From Bacteroidales bacterium (GTDB lineage Bacteria > Bacteroidota > Bacteroidia > Bacteroidales > UBA932), in NCBI GenBank assembly GCA_017471085.1, contig JAFUWW010000042.1, forward strand, positions 1 to 53,450: DNA of 53,450 nucleotides, in the 5' to 3' direction. Below the pieces are notes generated by a model that worked only from the letters and a program-made list of their open reading frames with translations, did not search any database and had not been told where the DNA came from. Of the stretch, positions 14,757 to 23,593 are shown piece after piece (the stretch's first letter is position 1; each line of letters starts with the position of its first letter). Position numbers and translations under genes: made by a program.

Positions 14757-15665
14757 ATGTATACCCCTTTCAGTTATACGGAGCGTTACGGCATCCGGCT
14801 GCAGAGACTGGCCGTGGATGGCGGCTTCACCTGCCCCAACCGGGACGGGAGAGCAGGCACCGGCGGCTGCACCTTCTGCAACAACGAAGCCTTCCATCCA
14901 GCCTACACCAAAGGGAAAAGCATCACGCAGCAGATCGACGCCGGAACCGCCTTTCATGCGAGGAAAAAGGCCGATGGATACCTGGCTTATTTTCAAGCGT
15001 TTTCCAACACCTATGCCCCTTTGGAGGAGCTGAAACTCCGCTACTCCGAAGCCTTGAAGCACCCCGCCGTCCGCGGTCTCGTCATCGGCACCAGGCCGGA
15101 TTGCATCGACCCGGAAAAACTGGATTATCTGGAGGGATTGAAAAGGCAGGGACACGTCGTCGAACTGGAATTCGGGATAGAGTCGGTCTACGATGCCACG
15201 CTGCGGCGCGTGAACCGGGGCCACAATTTCGCCTGCACGCGGGAAGCTTTCCGGGAAGCGGCAAAAAGAGGCATTCCCACAGGAGGGCACATCATCCTCG
15301 GCCTCCCCGGCGAAACGCAGGAAATGATTCTCCAGGAGGCCGATGTGCTCAACGCCCTTCCACTCGAAAGCCTGAAGATCCATCAGCTCCAGATTCTGAA
15401 GGGAACTCCCATGGCTGCTGAGTTCCAAGAAAAGCCGGAAGACTTCCTGCGCCTGGGCCCGGAAGGCTACATCCGCCTGCTGGCAGCCTTTTTGGAACGG
15501 CTCCGCCCGGACATCGCCATCGGCCGGATCGTAAGCACGGTCCCTGCCTCTTATTCAGATGCCCCATGGGGCCTGTTACGGCACGACCGGCTGCAAAAAA
15601 TGCTGCTCTCCTATATGAAAGAAACCAATACCTGGCAAGGAAAACTGTGGGAGGAAAAGATATGA
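14757..15665 (+). CDS. Radical SAM protein, YhcC/TIGR01212 family
   Basis: A 302-residue radical SAM enzyme. The cluster cysteines are in TCPNRDGRAGTGGCTFCNN (a CX14CX2C variant typical of the TIGR01212/YhcC family). GGHIILGLPGE and LKIHQLQILKGTPMA follow, also family hallmarks. The reaction is unknown. The ATG at 14757 is chosen because it lies 17 nt behind a -7 box; an upstream in-frame codon sits inside the promoter repeat. It overlaps the next gene by 4 nt (ATGA). Confidence 0.9.
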   Translation: MYTPFSYTERYGIRLQRLAVDGGFTCPNRDGRAGTGGCTFCNNEAFHPAYTKGKSITQQIDAGTAFHARKKADGYLAYFQAFSNTYAPLEELKLRYSEALKHPAVRGLVIGTRPDCIDPEKLDYLEGLKRQGHVVELEFGIESVYDATLRRVNRGHNFACTREAFREAAKRGIPTGGHIILGLPGETQEMILQEADVLNALPLESLKIHQLQILKGTPMAAEFQEKPEDFLRLGPEGYIRLLAAFLERLRPDIAIGRIVSTVPASYSDAPWGLLRHDRLQKMLLSYMKETNTWQGKLWEEKI

Positions 15666-16342
15666 AGGAACTGACCATCCAAAGCCCGGAAACCATGTAC
15701 GAAGCCATCCGGAAGATGGGCATCCTGCCCTTCTTCCGAAACCGGATTCCAGGGTTTTCCATTCAGGAAATGACCCTTCCCGGCTATTGGTTCGACGGCG
15801 ACGAAGACCCGCTGGGCCCCTGGGACTGGAAAATCGACTGCATCCAGAGCGGAGACATCGCCTACGGGAAATTCCTGTGCGGCGGCAAGGCTTGCTTCGC
15901 CACCGTAGAGTGGTACCGGGAACTGATGAACGTCCGCCGTGCAGCCCTGCAACCCGATGAAAACGGGGAGGCCATCCTCCGCTACCTGCAAGAAAACGGA
16001 ACAATTTCCATCCGGGAAGTCCGCTTCCTGCTGGGCGTAAAGAAAAGTGCGGCCGATGCCGCCATTTCCCGCCTCCAGCACCAATGCAGGGTGATAACGG
16101 GCGACATAACAAGGGTTTACAGAGGCCCTCAGCTGACTTACAACGGCTGGCAGGTCTCCTCCTTCTGCACTCCGGAAGCCCTCTTCCAACAGGCCGAAGC
16201 CCCCTTCTTCCCCGGTTTTCCCGCAGAAAACCGTACACTGGAAACCAGCCACACTCCGGAAGAATCCCTGGAATTGCTTGTGAACCATCTCATTCAGGAA
16301 ACGGGGGCTTCCCGTGAAGAAGCGCTGAAAGCCCTCCGCTAA
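15662..16342 (+). CDS. AlkZ-related winged-helix protein
   Basis: A 226-residue protein resembling the short AlkZ-related proteins of Bacteroidales, distant relatives of the YcaQ/AlkZ interstrand-crosslink glycosylases. Visible features are GYWFDGDEDPLGPWDWKIDC, AYGKFLCGGKACFATVEWY and a winged-helix-like segment ISIREVRFLLGVKKSAADAAISRL near residues 115-140. The QxQ/QxD catalytic motif of true AlkZ is not apparent, so glycosylase activity should not be assumed. It is translationally coupled to the radical SAM gene and ends overlapping the convergent histidine kinase stop by 4 nt. Confidence 0.6.
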   Translation: MKELTIQSPETMYEAIRKMGILPFFRNRIPGFSIQEMTLPGYWFDGDEDPLGPWDWKIDCIQSGDIAYGKFLCGGKACFATVEWYRELMNVRRAALQPDENGEAILRYLQENGTISIREVRFLLGVKKSAADAAISRLQHQCRVITGDITRVYRGPQLTYNGWQVSSFCTPEALFQQAEAPFFPGFPAENRTLETSHTPEESLELLVNHLIQETGASREEALKALR

Positions 16343-18315
16343 TTCTCCCCCGCAGGAATGGCGAAGACAAATCGGGCACCGCCGGTATAGGTGGTGTCCA
16401 GATAAACGCGTCCGTTCATCCGGGCGGCGATATCCCGGCAGATGCTCAGGCCGAGGCCGGTTCCCTGCTTGAACTCGTCCAGTTTTACGAAACGCTCGAA
16501 GATCCGCTCTGCCTGGTCGGCCGGAATGCCGGGGCCGGTATCCTCCACGCTGAAAGCCAGCATGCCGGGCACTTCCTCCAGCGAACAACCCAGCCGGATT
16601 TGTCCGGAAGAAGTGTGCTTGCACGCATTGGTAAGCAGGTTCGTAAGCACCTGCTGCACGCGGAGCGGATCGGTCTTGATCCCATACGGCAATTCCATGC
16701 CTGGCCGGAAAACCAGTTCCACACCAGGCTGCAGACGATGCTCCGCACTGGAGAGAGCCAGGCGGCAGATACTCTCGCATTCGGCGTCCTCCAGCGTGAC
16801 GGTGTAGCCGCCGCTGTCATTGTCGGTCGAATGCAGGATATCGTCCAGGAGCATGGTCAGCATCTTGGTATTGTTGATGATATGGCCGGAGAACTCCTCC
16901 TTCTCTTCCGGAGAGAACATCCCGTCCGGCAAGGAAAGCAGCTGCGAGAAACCGGTAATGGCATTCAGCGGCGTGCGGATTTCGTGCCGCATGTTCTGGA
17001 TGAAGCGGGTCTTTGCCTCGTCGGCCAGGCGCGCCCTTTCGTTGGCCTCCGTGAGCTCGGCAATCCGCTGCTCATCCTTTTTCCTGGCACGGCGCAGCGT
17101 CCGGATATGCAGCAGCAGGAAGCATAGCAAGCCCAGCATGATCAATGCCGCCAGGACCATCGCCACCCGCGAGATATGCTGCACCTGCGCCGTTTTCTCC
17201 GCCAGATTGGCATTCAGCAAGTTGTTTCCGTACCGGGCCTCGACTTCCGAGAGGTTCATCTCGTTCAGGAGGGAAATCTTCCTCTCCAGCCGGCTGGACT
17301 TCATGCGTTCCAGCTCAAAAGCCGTCTTGTACCGCCCGAAAGATTCCGCAAGCGAAGACAACAGATTAAACTCGCGGTAAGTCTGCAGGCTCTGCAGCTG
17401 GTCCTGGTACTTCTCAATGGTGCCGTCAACCATGGCTTCCGCATACTGGAAGAACGGATGGATGGTAACGGACACTTTCGTAGCATAGTTGCTCCGAAGG
17501 GTTCTGTCCCGCATCGCGGCATATTCTTCCGGCCTCCGGTCCATCAGGGCCAGGACGGCCTGGTTCATCCTGCAGCGGACAGAATCGACCATTCCCATGG
17601 GATTGGCGGCCGCCTTGCCAATGAAAAGCCGCATAGAATCGCTGCCGGTGGGATAGCATTCCGCGATGTCCAGAAAAGATTCCGCGATCATCTGCCGGCG
17701 GATGGTGGGATCGTCCGACCGTTCGTAGACTTCGATCACCTCCTTCAGATATTTCCTTGCCGAAGAGAAATCGTTCTGGGACATATACATGTTGGCCAGA
17801 TACTTGTCCCCTATCCACTGCCCGTACTCATCTTTCTCGGCAAGGGCGGTATTGCGCATCTCCAGGAGAACCTCCAGCATCTTCCCATACTGCTGGGTAT
17901 AGTAATAGAAGTTCCGGATCTGTGAATAGGCATAGTAATAATACTGCATGTACCCGGTCTCTCGCGAGACAGCCTTCAACTGCTCAAAACACGCCATGGC
18001 CCTGGATTCAATCTGGGCACGCTGCTGTTCATAGACTTTCCCGAGACCTTTTGCGCCGGCATCTGTCTGAAGCTTGACAACATGCTTGAGATTGTCCACA
18101 TAATACAGCGTGCGGGCTTTCTCGTCCTGCCTTTCAAGGGCCGATGCAAGCAGTTTCTCCGCCGCAGCCTCGTAATTGTCCGTGCCCACGGCAGCCTCGG
18201 CCTGGAGGAAATACTGGTAGCACTCGTCATCAATGCCGTAAGCATTGTTCTGGGCGAAAGCCGGGCCGGGAATCAGGAATACGGCCAGGAAAACAAAGAA
18301 AGACCTCCTTTTCAT
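16339..18315 (-). CDS. TPR-type membrane sensor histidine kinase
   Basis: A 658-residue kinase. A signal peptide (MKRRSFFVFLAVFLIPGPAFA) leads into a periplasmic helical TPR-like region up to about residue 380, one membrane segment (VAMVLAALIMLGLLCFLLL, about 383-404), a coiled coil, then HisKA with the phospho-acceptor in HEIRTPLNAI (His near 444). The HATPase has N box NLLTNACKHT, G1 DTGPGIP, F box FERFVKLD and G2 GTGLGLSI. There is no receiver domain and no response regulator gene in the window. It starts 26 nt after the AspT/YidE-type transporter and is probably cotranscribed with it. Confidence 0.92.
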   Translation of the reverse strand: MKRRSFFVFLAVFLIPGPAFAQNNAYGIDDECYQYFLQAEAAVGTDNYEAAAEKLLASALERQDEKARTLYYVDNLKHVVKLQTDAGAKGLGKVYEQQRAQIESRAMACFEQLKAVSRETGYMQYYYYAYSQIRNFYYYTQQYGKMLEVLLEMRNTALAEKDEYGQWIGDKYLANMYMSQNDFSSARKYLKEVIEVYERSDDPTIRRQMIAESFLDIAECYPTGSDSMRLFIGKAAANPMGMVDSVRCRMNQAVLALMDRRPEEYAAMRDRTLRSNYATKVSVTIHPFFQYAEAMVDGTIEKYQDQLQSLQTYREFNLLSSLAESFGRYKTAFELERMKSSRLERKISLLNEMNLSEVEARYGNNLLNANLAEKTAQVQHISRVAMVLAALIMLGLLCFLLLHIRTLRRARKKDEQRIAELTEANERARLADEAKTRFIQNMRHEIRTPLNAITGFSQLLSLPDGMFSPEEKEEFSGHIINNTKMLTMLLDDILHSTDNDSGGYTVTLEDAECESICRLALSSAEHRLQPGVELVFRPGMELPYGIKTDPLRVQQVLTNLLTNACKHTSSGQIRLGCSLEEVPGMLAFSVEDTGPGIPADQAERIFERFVKLDEFKQGTGLGLSICRDIAARMNGRVYLDTTYTGGARFVFAIPAGEN

Positions 18316-18341
18316 ACAAAAAGAATGTTGTTCAAAAAACG

Positions 18342-20021
18342 TCAAACGGCCAGCAGCACAAGCAATTGGGCCGACAGCACCTGCAGGAACAAGGCGAAAG
18401 GATAGACCAGGGCGTAAGCCACCGAAGCCGCCTCCGTCCCGTATTTCTGATGCACGAAGTCCAGCGCAACCGGATTGGTGGATGCACCGGAAATCAGGCC
18501 GCAAATGGTGAAAAAGTCCTGGTGCAGAAGATACCGCGCAACAAGCGATGTCAGAAGCAGCGGGACAAAGACGATGACGGCGCTGAACAGAAGGATCTGC
18601 CAGCCGCTCTCCACGAAAGTCTGCGGGAAAGTGGCCCCTGCCCCCAGCCCTACCGTTGCCAGCAGCAGACACAGGCCTATTTCACGTATCATCCGCAGCG
18701 CACTGGCACTGGTATAGGTGGTAATTTTCCATTTGGGCCCGAAATGGCCGATGAGGATGCCCATGATCAGCGGTCCCGCAGCCAGGCCGAAATGCACGGC
18801 ATGGTTGAATCCCGCCAGTTTGATGGGAACAGCCCCCAGGATAAGTCCCAGACCGATGCCGATAAAAACCGGAATCAGGTTGGGTTTGTCCAGGTCGGAA
18901 CTCTTGTTGCCCACGAGTTCAGCCACCTTGGTAATCCCCTTCTCGTCCCCGGCGACCCTGAGTCCGTCACCCATCTGCAGATAGATTTCGGGACGGGCTA
19001 CCAGCTCCACTCCGGAGCGGAGAATCCGGACCACGGAAACGCCATATTCCTTTTCAAGGTTCAGATCCTTGATCTTTTTGCCGGTCAGCGACGATTTGGT
19101 CACCATGAGTTTGCGGGTAAAGATGCGGCCCTGCAGAGGCTCCGTCTCTTCCGTGACGACCGAAAGTTCGCGGCCGAAACAAAGGCGCATCACCTTTCTT
19201 CCGCTTTCCGTAAGGTCAATATGGACGGCATCGCCCTTTTCAAGCACGGGGTCGTCCGCTACCGGGAAGGTTTCCTTTCCCCGGACGATGCCGGTGACTG
19301 AGAAATCGCCTTCGAAACGGGACAGGACCTCGGAAACCCGCTTCCCTATCACACCGGGATTCACAACCTCAAAGACCACGGAACTGACAGTTTCAGCGGA
19401 AGGGCCGCCTTCCAGGGCACGGATTTCCTCTTCCGGTTTCACCCGGAAAAGCCAGCGCAGCAGAACAATCACCAGCACCGTCACCAGCAGGCCGATGGGA
19501 TAGGCGATGGCAAATGCGTTGGCTATCTCGGAAGCGGTCTGAGGCTGCTCCACCTCGGCCAGGAAGGAGCCGAATTCCGTATCGTACCAGGTCTGCTGGG
19601 CCGTACCCATACCCGGCGTGTTAGTGACGGCACCCGACATGGTCCCAACCAGTTTGGGAAGGCTCTCGGAAGAAAGCTGCCAAAGCAGCAGCGTAGCCGC
19701 CACGACAAGTCCCACCAGCAGGAGGGACATCAGGTTCATTTTGAGGCCGTCTTTCCTGAAAGAGGAAAAGAAGCCGGGGCCAACCTGGAAGCCGATGATG
19801 AACACGAACAGGATGAGGCCGAATTCCTTGAGGAAATGAAGGAACAGGGAATCCGCTTTCACACCCAGCGCGCTTACCAGGATTCCCACGAAAAGGACCC
19901 AGATGGGCCCCAGGGAGAATCCCTTGATTTTTATTTTTCCTAGTATAAGTCCAAGTCCTATGACCAACGACAGAACCATCAGGGAATGTCCTGTTCCCGA
20001 TGAGAAAAAAAGGTCGTACAT
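18342..20021 (-). CDS. AspT/YidE family transporter with RCK-C domains
   Basis: A 559-residue protein with the aspartate:alanine exchanger layout: an N-terminal block of membrane helices (about residues 10-190, including GFQVGPGFF and TNTPGMG), two cytoplasmic TrkA-C/RCK-C domains (about 205-370), then a second membrane block with the matching GLGAGATF and GASTNPVALDF motifs. Relatives exchange dicarboxylic amino acids or succinate; the substrate here is unknown. I chose the ATG at 20021 over an in-frame TTG two codons upstream. A sensor kinase follows directly. Confidence 0.85.
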   Translation of the reverse strand: MYDLFFSSGTGHSLMVLSLVIGLGLILGKIKIKGFSLGPIWVLFVGILVSALGVKADSLFLHFLKEFGLILFVFIIGFQVGPGFFSSFRKDGLKMNLMSLLLVGLVVAATLLLWQLSSESLPKLVGTMSGAVTNTPGMGTAQQTWYDTEFGSFLAEVEQPQTASEIANAFAIAYPIGLLVTVLVIVLLRWLFRVKPEEEIRALEGGPSAETVSSVVFEVVNPGVIGKRVSEVLSRFEGDFSVTGIVRGKETFPVADDPVLEKGDAVHIDLTESGRKVMRLCFGRELSVVTEETEPLQGRIFTRKLMVTKSSLTGKKIKDLNLEKEYGVSVVRILRSGVELVARPEIYLQMGDGLRVAGDEKGITKVAELVGNKSSDLDKPNLIPVFIGIGLGLILGAVPIKLAGFNHAVHFGLAAGPLIMGILIGHFGPKWKITTYTSASALRMIREIGLCLLLATVGLGAGATFPQTFVESGWQILLFSAVIVFVPLLLTSLVARYLLHQDFFTICGLISGASTNPVALDFVHQKYGTEAASVAYALVYPFALFLQVLSAQLLVLLAV

Positions 20022-20039
20022 TTTCAATCGCTATTTTCA

Positions 20040-20076
20040 AGATATCCGCCCGGAGCTGCACTCTGGACGGATATCT
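20040..20076. other. Hairpin between the DUF4332 gene and the transporter gene
   Basis: AGATATCCGCC and GGACGGATATCT can pair over about 11 bp around a 14-nt loop. It has no T-run, so it may be an RNA-stability or attenuation element rather than a terminator. Confidence 0.4.
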
Positions 20077-20109
20077 CATTGAATTCAAAAGGGTTGCCCC
20101 CCGAAGGAA

Positions 20110-20517
20110 TTAATAGGTTACAACCGGTTCCAGTTCTTTGGCCAGGTCGATGTACTTCTGGATTTCCTTCTCGACGGGAGTGCGCTTGCAGAGGTGTTTC
20201 TCCTCGTTGATTTCCAGCATCTTGGCGGCCAGGTTGGCGGCATTCCGGTTGCGGAGTTCCTTCACGGTGTCCACACCGGCGGCCTCCAGCAGCTCGGAGA
20301 ACTGGGGACCTACACCCTTGACGCGGAACAGGTCGGCATGGTTCACCCAGGTGAGGATGAGGTCGTGGCGGATGCCGGTGGCCTCTTCCAGTTCCTTGCG
20401 GCCCTTGGCGTCCTTACCCTTGGCCAGAAGCTGGTCTACGGTTTCAATGCCTGCAGCGATGAGCTTTTCTGCATACACGGGGCCGATGCCCTGAATGTCA
20501 ATAATTTTGTAAGTCAT
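20110..20517 (-). CDS. DUF4332 (helix-hairpin-helix) protein
   Basis: A 135-residue protein with two helix-hairpin-helix units: IDIQGIGPVYAEKLIAAGIETVDQLL at the N-terminus and VKGVGPQFSELLEAAGVDTVKELRNRN near residues 66-92. This matches the DUF4332 family of small cytoplasmic HhH proteins, presumed to bind DNA or RNA non-specifically. It has its own -7 box (TATATTTG at 20557-20564, minus strand). The transporter-kinase pair lies downstream on the same strand beyond an 88-nt gap with a hairpin. Confidence 0.85.
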   Translation of the reverse strand: MTYKIIDIQGIGPVYAEKLIAAGIETVDQLLAKGKDAKGRKELEEATGIRHDLILTWVNHADLFRVKGVGPQFSELLEAAGVDTVKELRNRNAANLAAKMLEINEEKHLCKRTPVEKEIQKYIDLAKELEPVVTY

Positions 20518-20556
20518 ATTCGATTGATATTAAAGGTTATGTGCAAAATCGTCTCC

Positions 20557-20564
20557 CAAATATA
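20557..20564 (-). promoter_or_regulatory. -7 element of the DUF4332 gene
   Basis: TATATTTG on the minus strand, 39 nt before the ATG. The diverging gene has its own TATATTTG on the plus strand at 20598-20605. Confidence 0.5.
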
Positions 20565-20597
20565 AAAAAAATTTAAGGGAAAAAGAAAATTTTTTCA

Positions 20598-20605
20598 TAT
20601 ATTTG
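20598..20605 (+). promoter_or_regulatory. -7 element of the 20624 five-gene operon
   Basis: TATATTTG lies 18 nt before the ATG of the first gene, in an A/T-rich stretch without a clear -33 match. Confidence 0.55.
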
Positions 20606-20623
20606 CATTGAAACCTAAAAAAG

Positions 20624-21091
20624 ATGGACCTCTACCCCCTCGATAAAGAAAAGATTTACTTTTCGTCGGATTATCTTACGCTGGATTGTGAAGACGGTCC
20701 GGTTACCTTGAAAATTGGGGAGTGGCTCCTGAAAGACCCGGTCCGCATCCACAAGATGGTGATCAAGGAGAAAAACCTGAAGGTAGACCAGATAGAGGTT
20801 TTCGCTCCCCTGGTTTCCAAACTCCGCAGGGCGGACTACGAGTACTACAAGCGCATCACAGGCCTGAAAATGATCATCGACTTCCCCGGCTACAGTTCCG
20901 AAGTGGAAGCCAAGATTCCGTTCGACACAGACCCTATCGCCTTTTATAAATGGTGGCGCAAGGGCAAGAACGAGAACCGCGTCTACCTTTCGCGCGGCTA
21001 CCAGTTCATCCTTTTCAAGAAAGTGCTGGACATGGAGCCCAAGGTCATGCTCAAAAAAGATATCGAATACGTTAAAACCTTCCATGTATGA
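20624..21091 (+). CDS. Uncharacterised cytoplasmic protein, first gene of a coupled operon
   Basis: A 155-residue protein rich in Lys, Tyr and Asp with no signal peptide, membrane segment or known motif. Recognisable stretches are DLYPLDKEKIYFSSDYLTL, FYKWWRKGKNENRVYLSRGYQF and a C-terminal KKDIEYVKTFHV. It is followed by four genes, each overlapping the one before by ATGA. I do not recognise the family and propose no function. Confidence 0.75.
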   Translation: MDLYPLDKEKIYFSSDYLTLDCEDGPVTLKIGEWLLKDPVRIHKMVIKEKNLKVDQIEVFAPLVSKLRRADYEYYKRITGLKMIIDFPGYSSEVEAKIPFDTDPIAFYKWWRKGKNENRVYLSRGYQFILFKKVLDMEPKVMLKKDIEYVKTFHV

Positions 21092-21708
21092 CATTGGAGG
21101 AGATCCTGAATGTACCAACGGCTCCTTCCCGGGAAGACCGGGAGCGGGACTGCTGGGACGATGACAACTGTCTCAACTATTCCGACGACGGAAAACGCCT
21201 CCTGGATGCGGAGAATTTTCCCTCGGAAGTAACCGTAAAAGAAGGCTGTGAAATCATCTGCGACGATGTTTTCGCCTTTCAGGACTATATGGCGGAGCGC
21301 AACATCGGCGAGGAAATCCCCCTGGAAGAGCGCTCTTCCTTCCTGGAGAAAATCCACCTGCCCGCCTCGGTGACCCACATCGGCAAAGGTGCCTTTGCGG
21401 AATGCGGGGAAATCGTCTCCATCAAGCTGCCCGCCGGTCTGCTGAGCATCGGCGAATCGGCCTTCGTAGACTGCTGGCAACTGGAGAAGGTCAGCCTGCC
21501 AGCGCAGACGCGCGTCATCGGTCCCCGAGCTTTCCAGGGATGCATCAACCTCTATCAGATCAGGCTGAACAAAGCATTGGAGGCCATCGGAGAAGATGCC
21601 TTCGACGACTGCGAGTCGCTGGAGACCATCCTCATCCCCCACGGCCAACTGGACCGCTTCCTGAAACTCCTCCCCAAGAACCTGCACGAATTCATCGAAG
21701 AATTATGA
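21088..21708 (+). CDS. BspA-type leucine-rich repeat protein (cytoplasmic)
   Basis: A 206-residue protein with four BspA/LRR_5-type repeats between about residues 85 and 190. The repeat pattern is LPASVTHIGKGAFAECGEIVSI, followed by LPAGLLSIGESAFVDC and two more copies with GPRAFQGC and GEDAFDDC. Most BspA-type proteins are exported adhesins, but this one has no signal peptide or lipobox and starts with an acidic N-terminus. That and its coupled neighbours suggest an intracellular role. It overlaps both neighbours by 4 nt. Confidence 0.85.
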   Translation: MTLEEILNVPTAPSREDRERDCWDDDNCLNYSDDGKRLLDAENFPSEVTVKEGCEIICDDVFAFQDYMAERNIGEEIPLEERSSFLEKIHLPASVTHIGKGAFAECGEIVSIKLPAGLLSIGESAFVDCWQLEKVSLPAQTRVIGPRAFQGCINLYQIRLNKALEAIGEDAFDDCESLETILIPHGQLDRFLKLLPKNLHEFIEEL

Positions 21709-22691
21709 CCGGCCAGAACTTCAAGGTAGCCCATGAGGGTCCCCTGCTGAAATACCTCTACGAATTATTCCCCGGACAGTCCCGCACGGGCGTGAAGAAC
21801 ATGCTCTCCAAGGGCCAGATCCTGGTGAACGGCGAAAGCCGCACCGCCTTCGACCAGCCCCTCTTCAAGGGCGATACGCTCACCGTCCTGCCCAAAGGCA
21901 TTTCCATCGCCCGCGCCACCCGCTCGGACGCCCGGGAAGAGGTGGAGAAAGCCGGCGTGAAGATCGTTTTCGAGGACGACGACTACATGGTGGTGGACAA
22001 GCCCTCCGGCATGCTCACCATCTCCACCGCCCGGGGCAGCGCCGCCAAATCCGGCCACAGGGAAAAAACCCTTTATGCCCTCCTGAACGCCTATGTGAAG
22101 GTCAATGCCCGCATGCAGCGCAAGGAAGACCTCCTTTCAGGAGTGGATCCGGACCGTTCCACCGCCAAGATCTGGATCGTGCACCGCATTGACAAGGGCA
22201 CGTCCGGCGTGCTGGTCTTCGCCAAGAACGAGCGGGCCAAGGATATCCTCCAGAGCAAATGGAAGGAACTGGTGCTGGAGCGCAAGTACGTAGCCTTCGT
22301 GGAAGGCCGCGTGGAAAAGCCGAGGGGTGCCGTCCAGAGCTGGCTCACCGAGAATCCCAAGTCCCTGAAAATGGTCTCGTCCGACGTGGAAACCAAAGAC
22401 GGCCAGCTGGCCATCACCCACTATCAGGTCCTCGATTATTACCATAAGGGCCGATATCCGTACACCCTGGTGGAATTCTCCCTGGAAACCGGGCGCAAGA
22501 ACCAGATCCGCGTCCATGCGGCCGACCTGGGCCATCCCATCGCCGGAGATGAGAAATACGGGGCCGAGTCGGATCCCGTGCGCCGGCTGGCCCTCCACGC
22601 CTCCACGCTGGTATTCCGCCATCCCTTCACCGGCAAAATGATCCGGACCCAGTCTCCCCTCCCGGAAATATTCAACCGCTTCGAAAAATGA
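21705..22691 (+). CDS. RluA/RluD-family pseudouridine synthase
   Basis: A 328-residue enzyme making pseudouridine in rRNA or tRNA. An S4 RNA-binding domain occupies residues 1-70 (RTGVKNMLSKGQILVNGE), followed by the catalytic domain with HRIDKGTSGVLVF (the Asp of HRxDxxTSG is the nucleophile), LERKYVAFVEG and the C-terminal TGRKNQIRVHAADLGHPIAGDEKYG. The ATG inside the ATGA overlap is used; an open extension upstream lies in the LRR gene. Which uridine it modifies cannot be told. Confidence 0.93.
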   Translation: MTGQNFKVAHEGPLLKYLYELFPGQSRTGVKNMLSKGQILVNGESRTAFDQPLFKGDTLTVLPKGISIARATRSDAREEVEKAGVKIVFEDDDYMVVDKPSGMLTISTARGSAAKSGHREKTLYALLNAYVKVNARMQRKEDLLSGVDPDRSTAKIWIVHRIDKGTSGVLVFAKNERAKDILQSKWKELVLERKYVAFVEGRVEKPRGAVQSWLTENPKSLKMVSSDVETKDGQLAITHYQVLDYYHKGRYPYTLVEFSLETGRKNQIRVHAADLGHPIAGDEKYGAESDPVRRLALHASTLVFRHPFTGKMIRTQSPLPEIFNRFEK

Positions 22692-23593
22692 ACCTGACAC
22701 AAATCCAGAGCGGCCAGCTCTCCCTCGCTGCCGCCGTCATCGCCCCGGAGGTCCCCAAAGCCGCCGTCGTCCTCGTGCATGGCATGGCTGAGCACAAGGA
22801 ACGTTACTTCCCTTTCATGACCTACCTTTCCGAGAAAGGTTTCGCCTGCGTGATCCCGGACCTGCGCGGTCACGGCGCCACCGCCACCGATGCTAAAGAC
22901 CTGGGCTATTTCGGCAAAAACGGCCGGAAGGCCATTGTGGAGGACATCCGGGCTGTCATTTCCTACACCAGGGAACAGTTCCCCGGATGCAAAGTATTCC
23001 TGTTCGGACACAGCATGGGTTCGCTCATCGTCCGCTGCTTCGCCAAACAGTACGACAAGGAAATCGACGGCCTTCTGGTCTGCGGCAGCCCTTCGCAGAA
23101 TGCCGCTGCCGGGGTAGGCGTCTTCCTCACCCGCTGCATCCGCCTCTTCAAGGGAGACCGGTACAGGTCGGCCTTCCTGGAGAACATGTCCACCGGTTCG
23201 TACGGCAAGAAATTCGCCGCCGAAGGCCTCACCAACTCCTGGCTTTCGTTCAACAAAGCCAATGTAGAGGCCTATAACAACGACCCCCTGTGCGGCTTCC
23301 GTTTTACGGTGAACGGCTACAGGACGCTGATGCAACTGCTCCGGGACACCTATTCGCCCAAAGACTGGGTCCTGGCCAAACCGGACCTCCCGGTGCATTT
23401 CATCGCCGGCAGCGAAGACCCCTGCATCGTCAATATCAAAGCCTTCGCCAAAGCGGTCACCTTCTTCCGCGAAAGGGGCTACAGGCAAGTCACCAGCAAA
23501 GTGTACCCCAAGATGCGCCATGAGATCCTGAACGAGATCGGCAAGGAAGAGCCTTGGACCGACGTTGCCCAGATGCTCGTTTCCTGGCTATGA
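22688..23593 (+). CDS. Alpha/beta hydrolase (monoacylglycerol lipase-like)
   Basis: A 301-residue serine hydrolase of the lysophospholipase/monoglyceride lipase group. It has the oxyanion region VVLVHGMAEHKERY, the nucleophile elbow LFGHSMGSLIVR (Ser near 115), the acid in IAGSEDPC and the His in YPKMRHEILNE. No signal peptide, so cytoplasmic. It overlaps the pseudouridine synthase and tcdA genes by 4 nt on each side. Confidence 0.88.
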   Translation: MNLTQIQSGQLSLAAAVIAPEVPKAAVVLVHGMAEHKERYFPFMTYLSEKGFACVIPDLRGHGATATDAKDLGYFGKNGRKAIVEDIRAVISYTREQFPGCKVFLFGHSMGSLIVRCFAKQYDKEIDGLLVCGSPSQNAAAGVGVFLTRCIRLFKGDRYRSAFLENMSTGSYGKKFAAEGLTNSWLSFNKANVEAYNNDPLCGFRFTVNGYRTLMQLLRDTYSPKDWVLAKPDLPVHFIAGSEDPCIVNIKAFAKAVTFFRERGYRQVTSKVYPKMRHEILNEIGKEEPWTDVAQMLVSWL

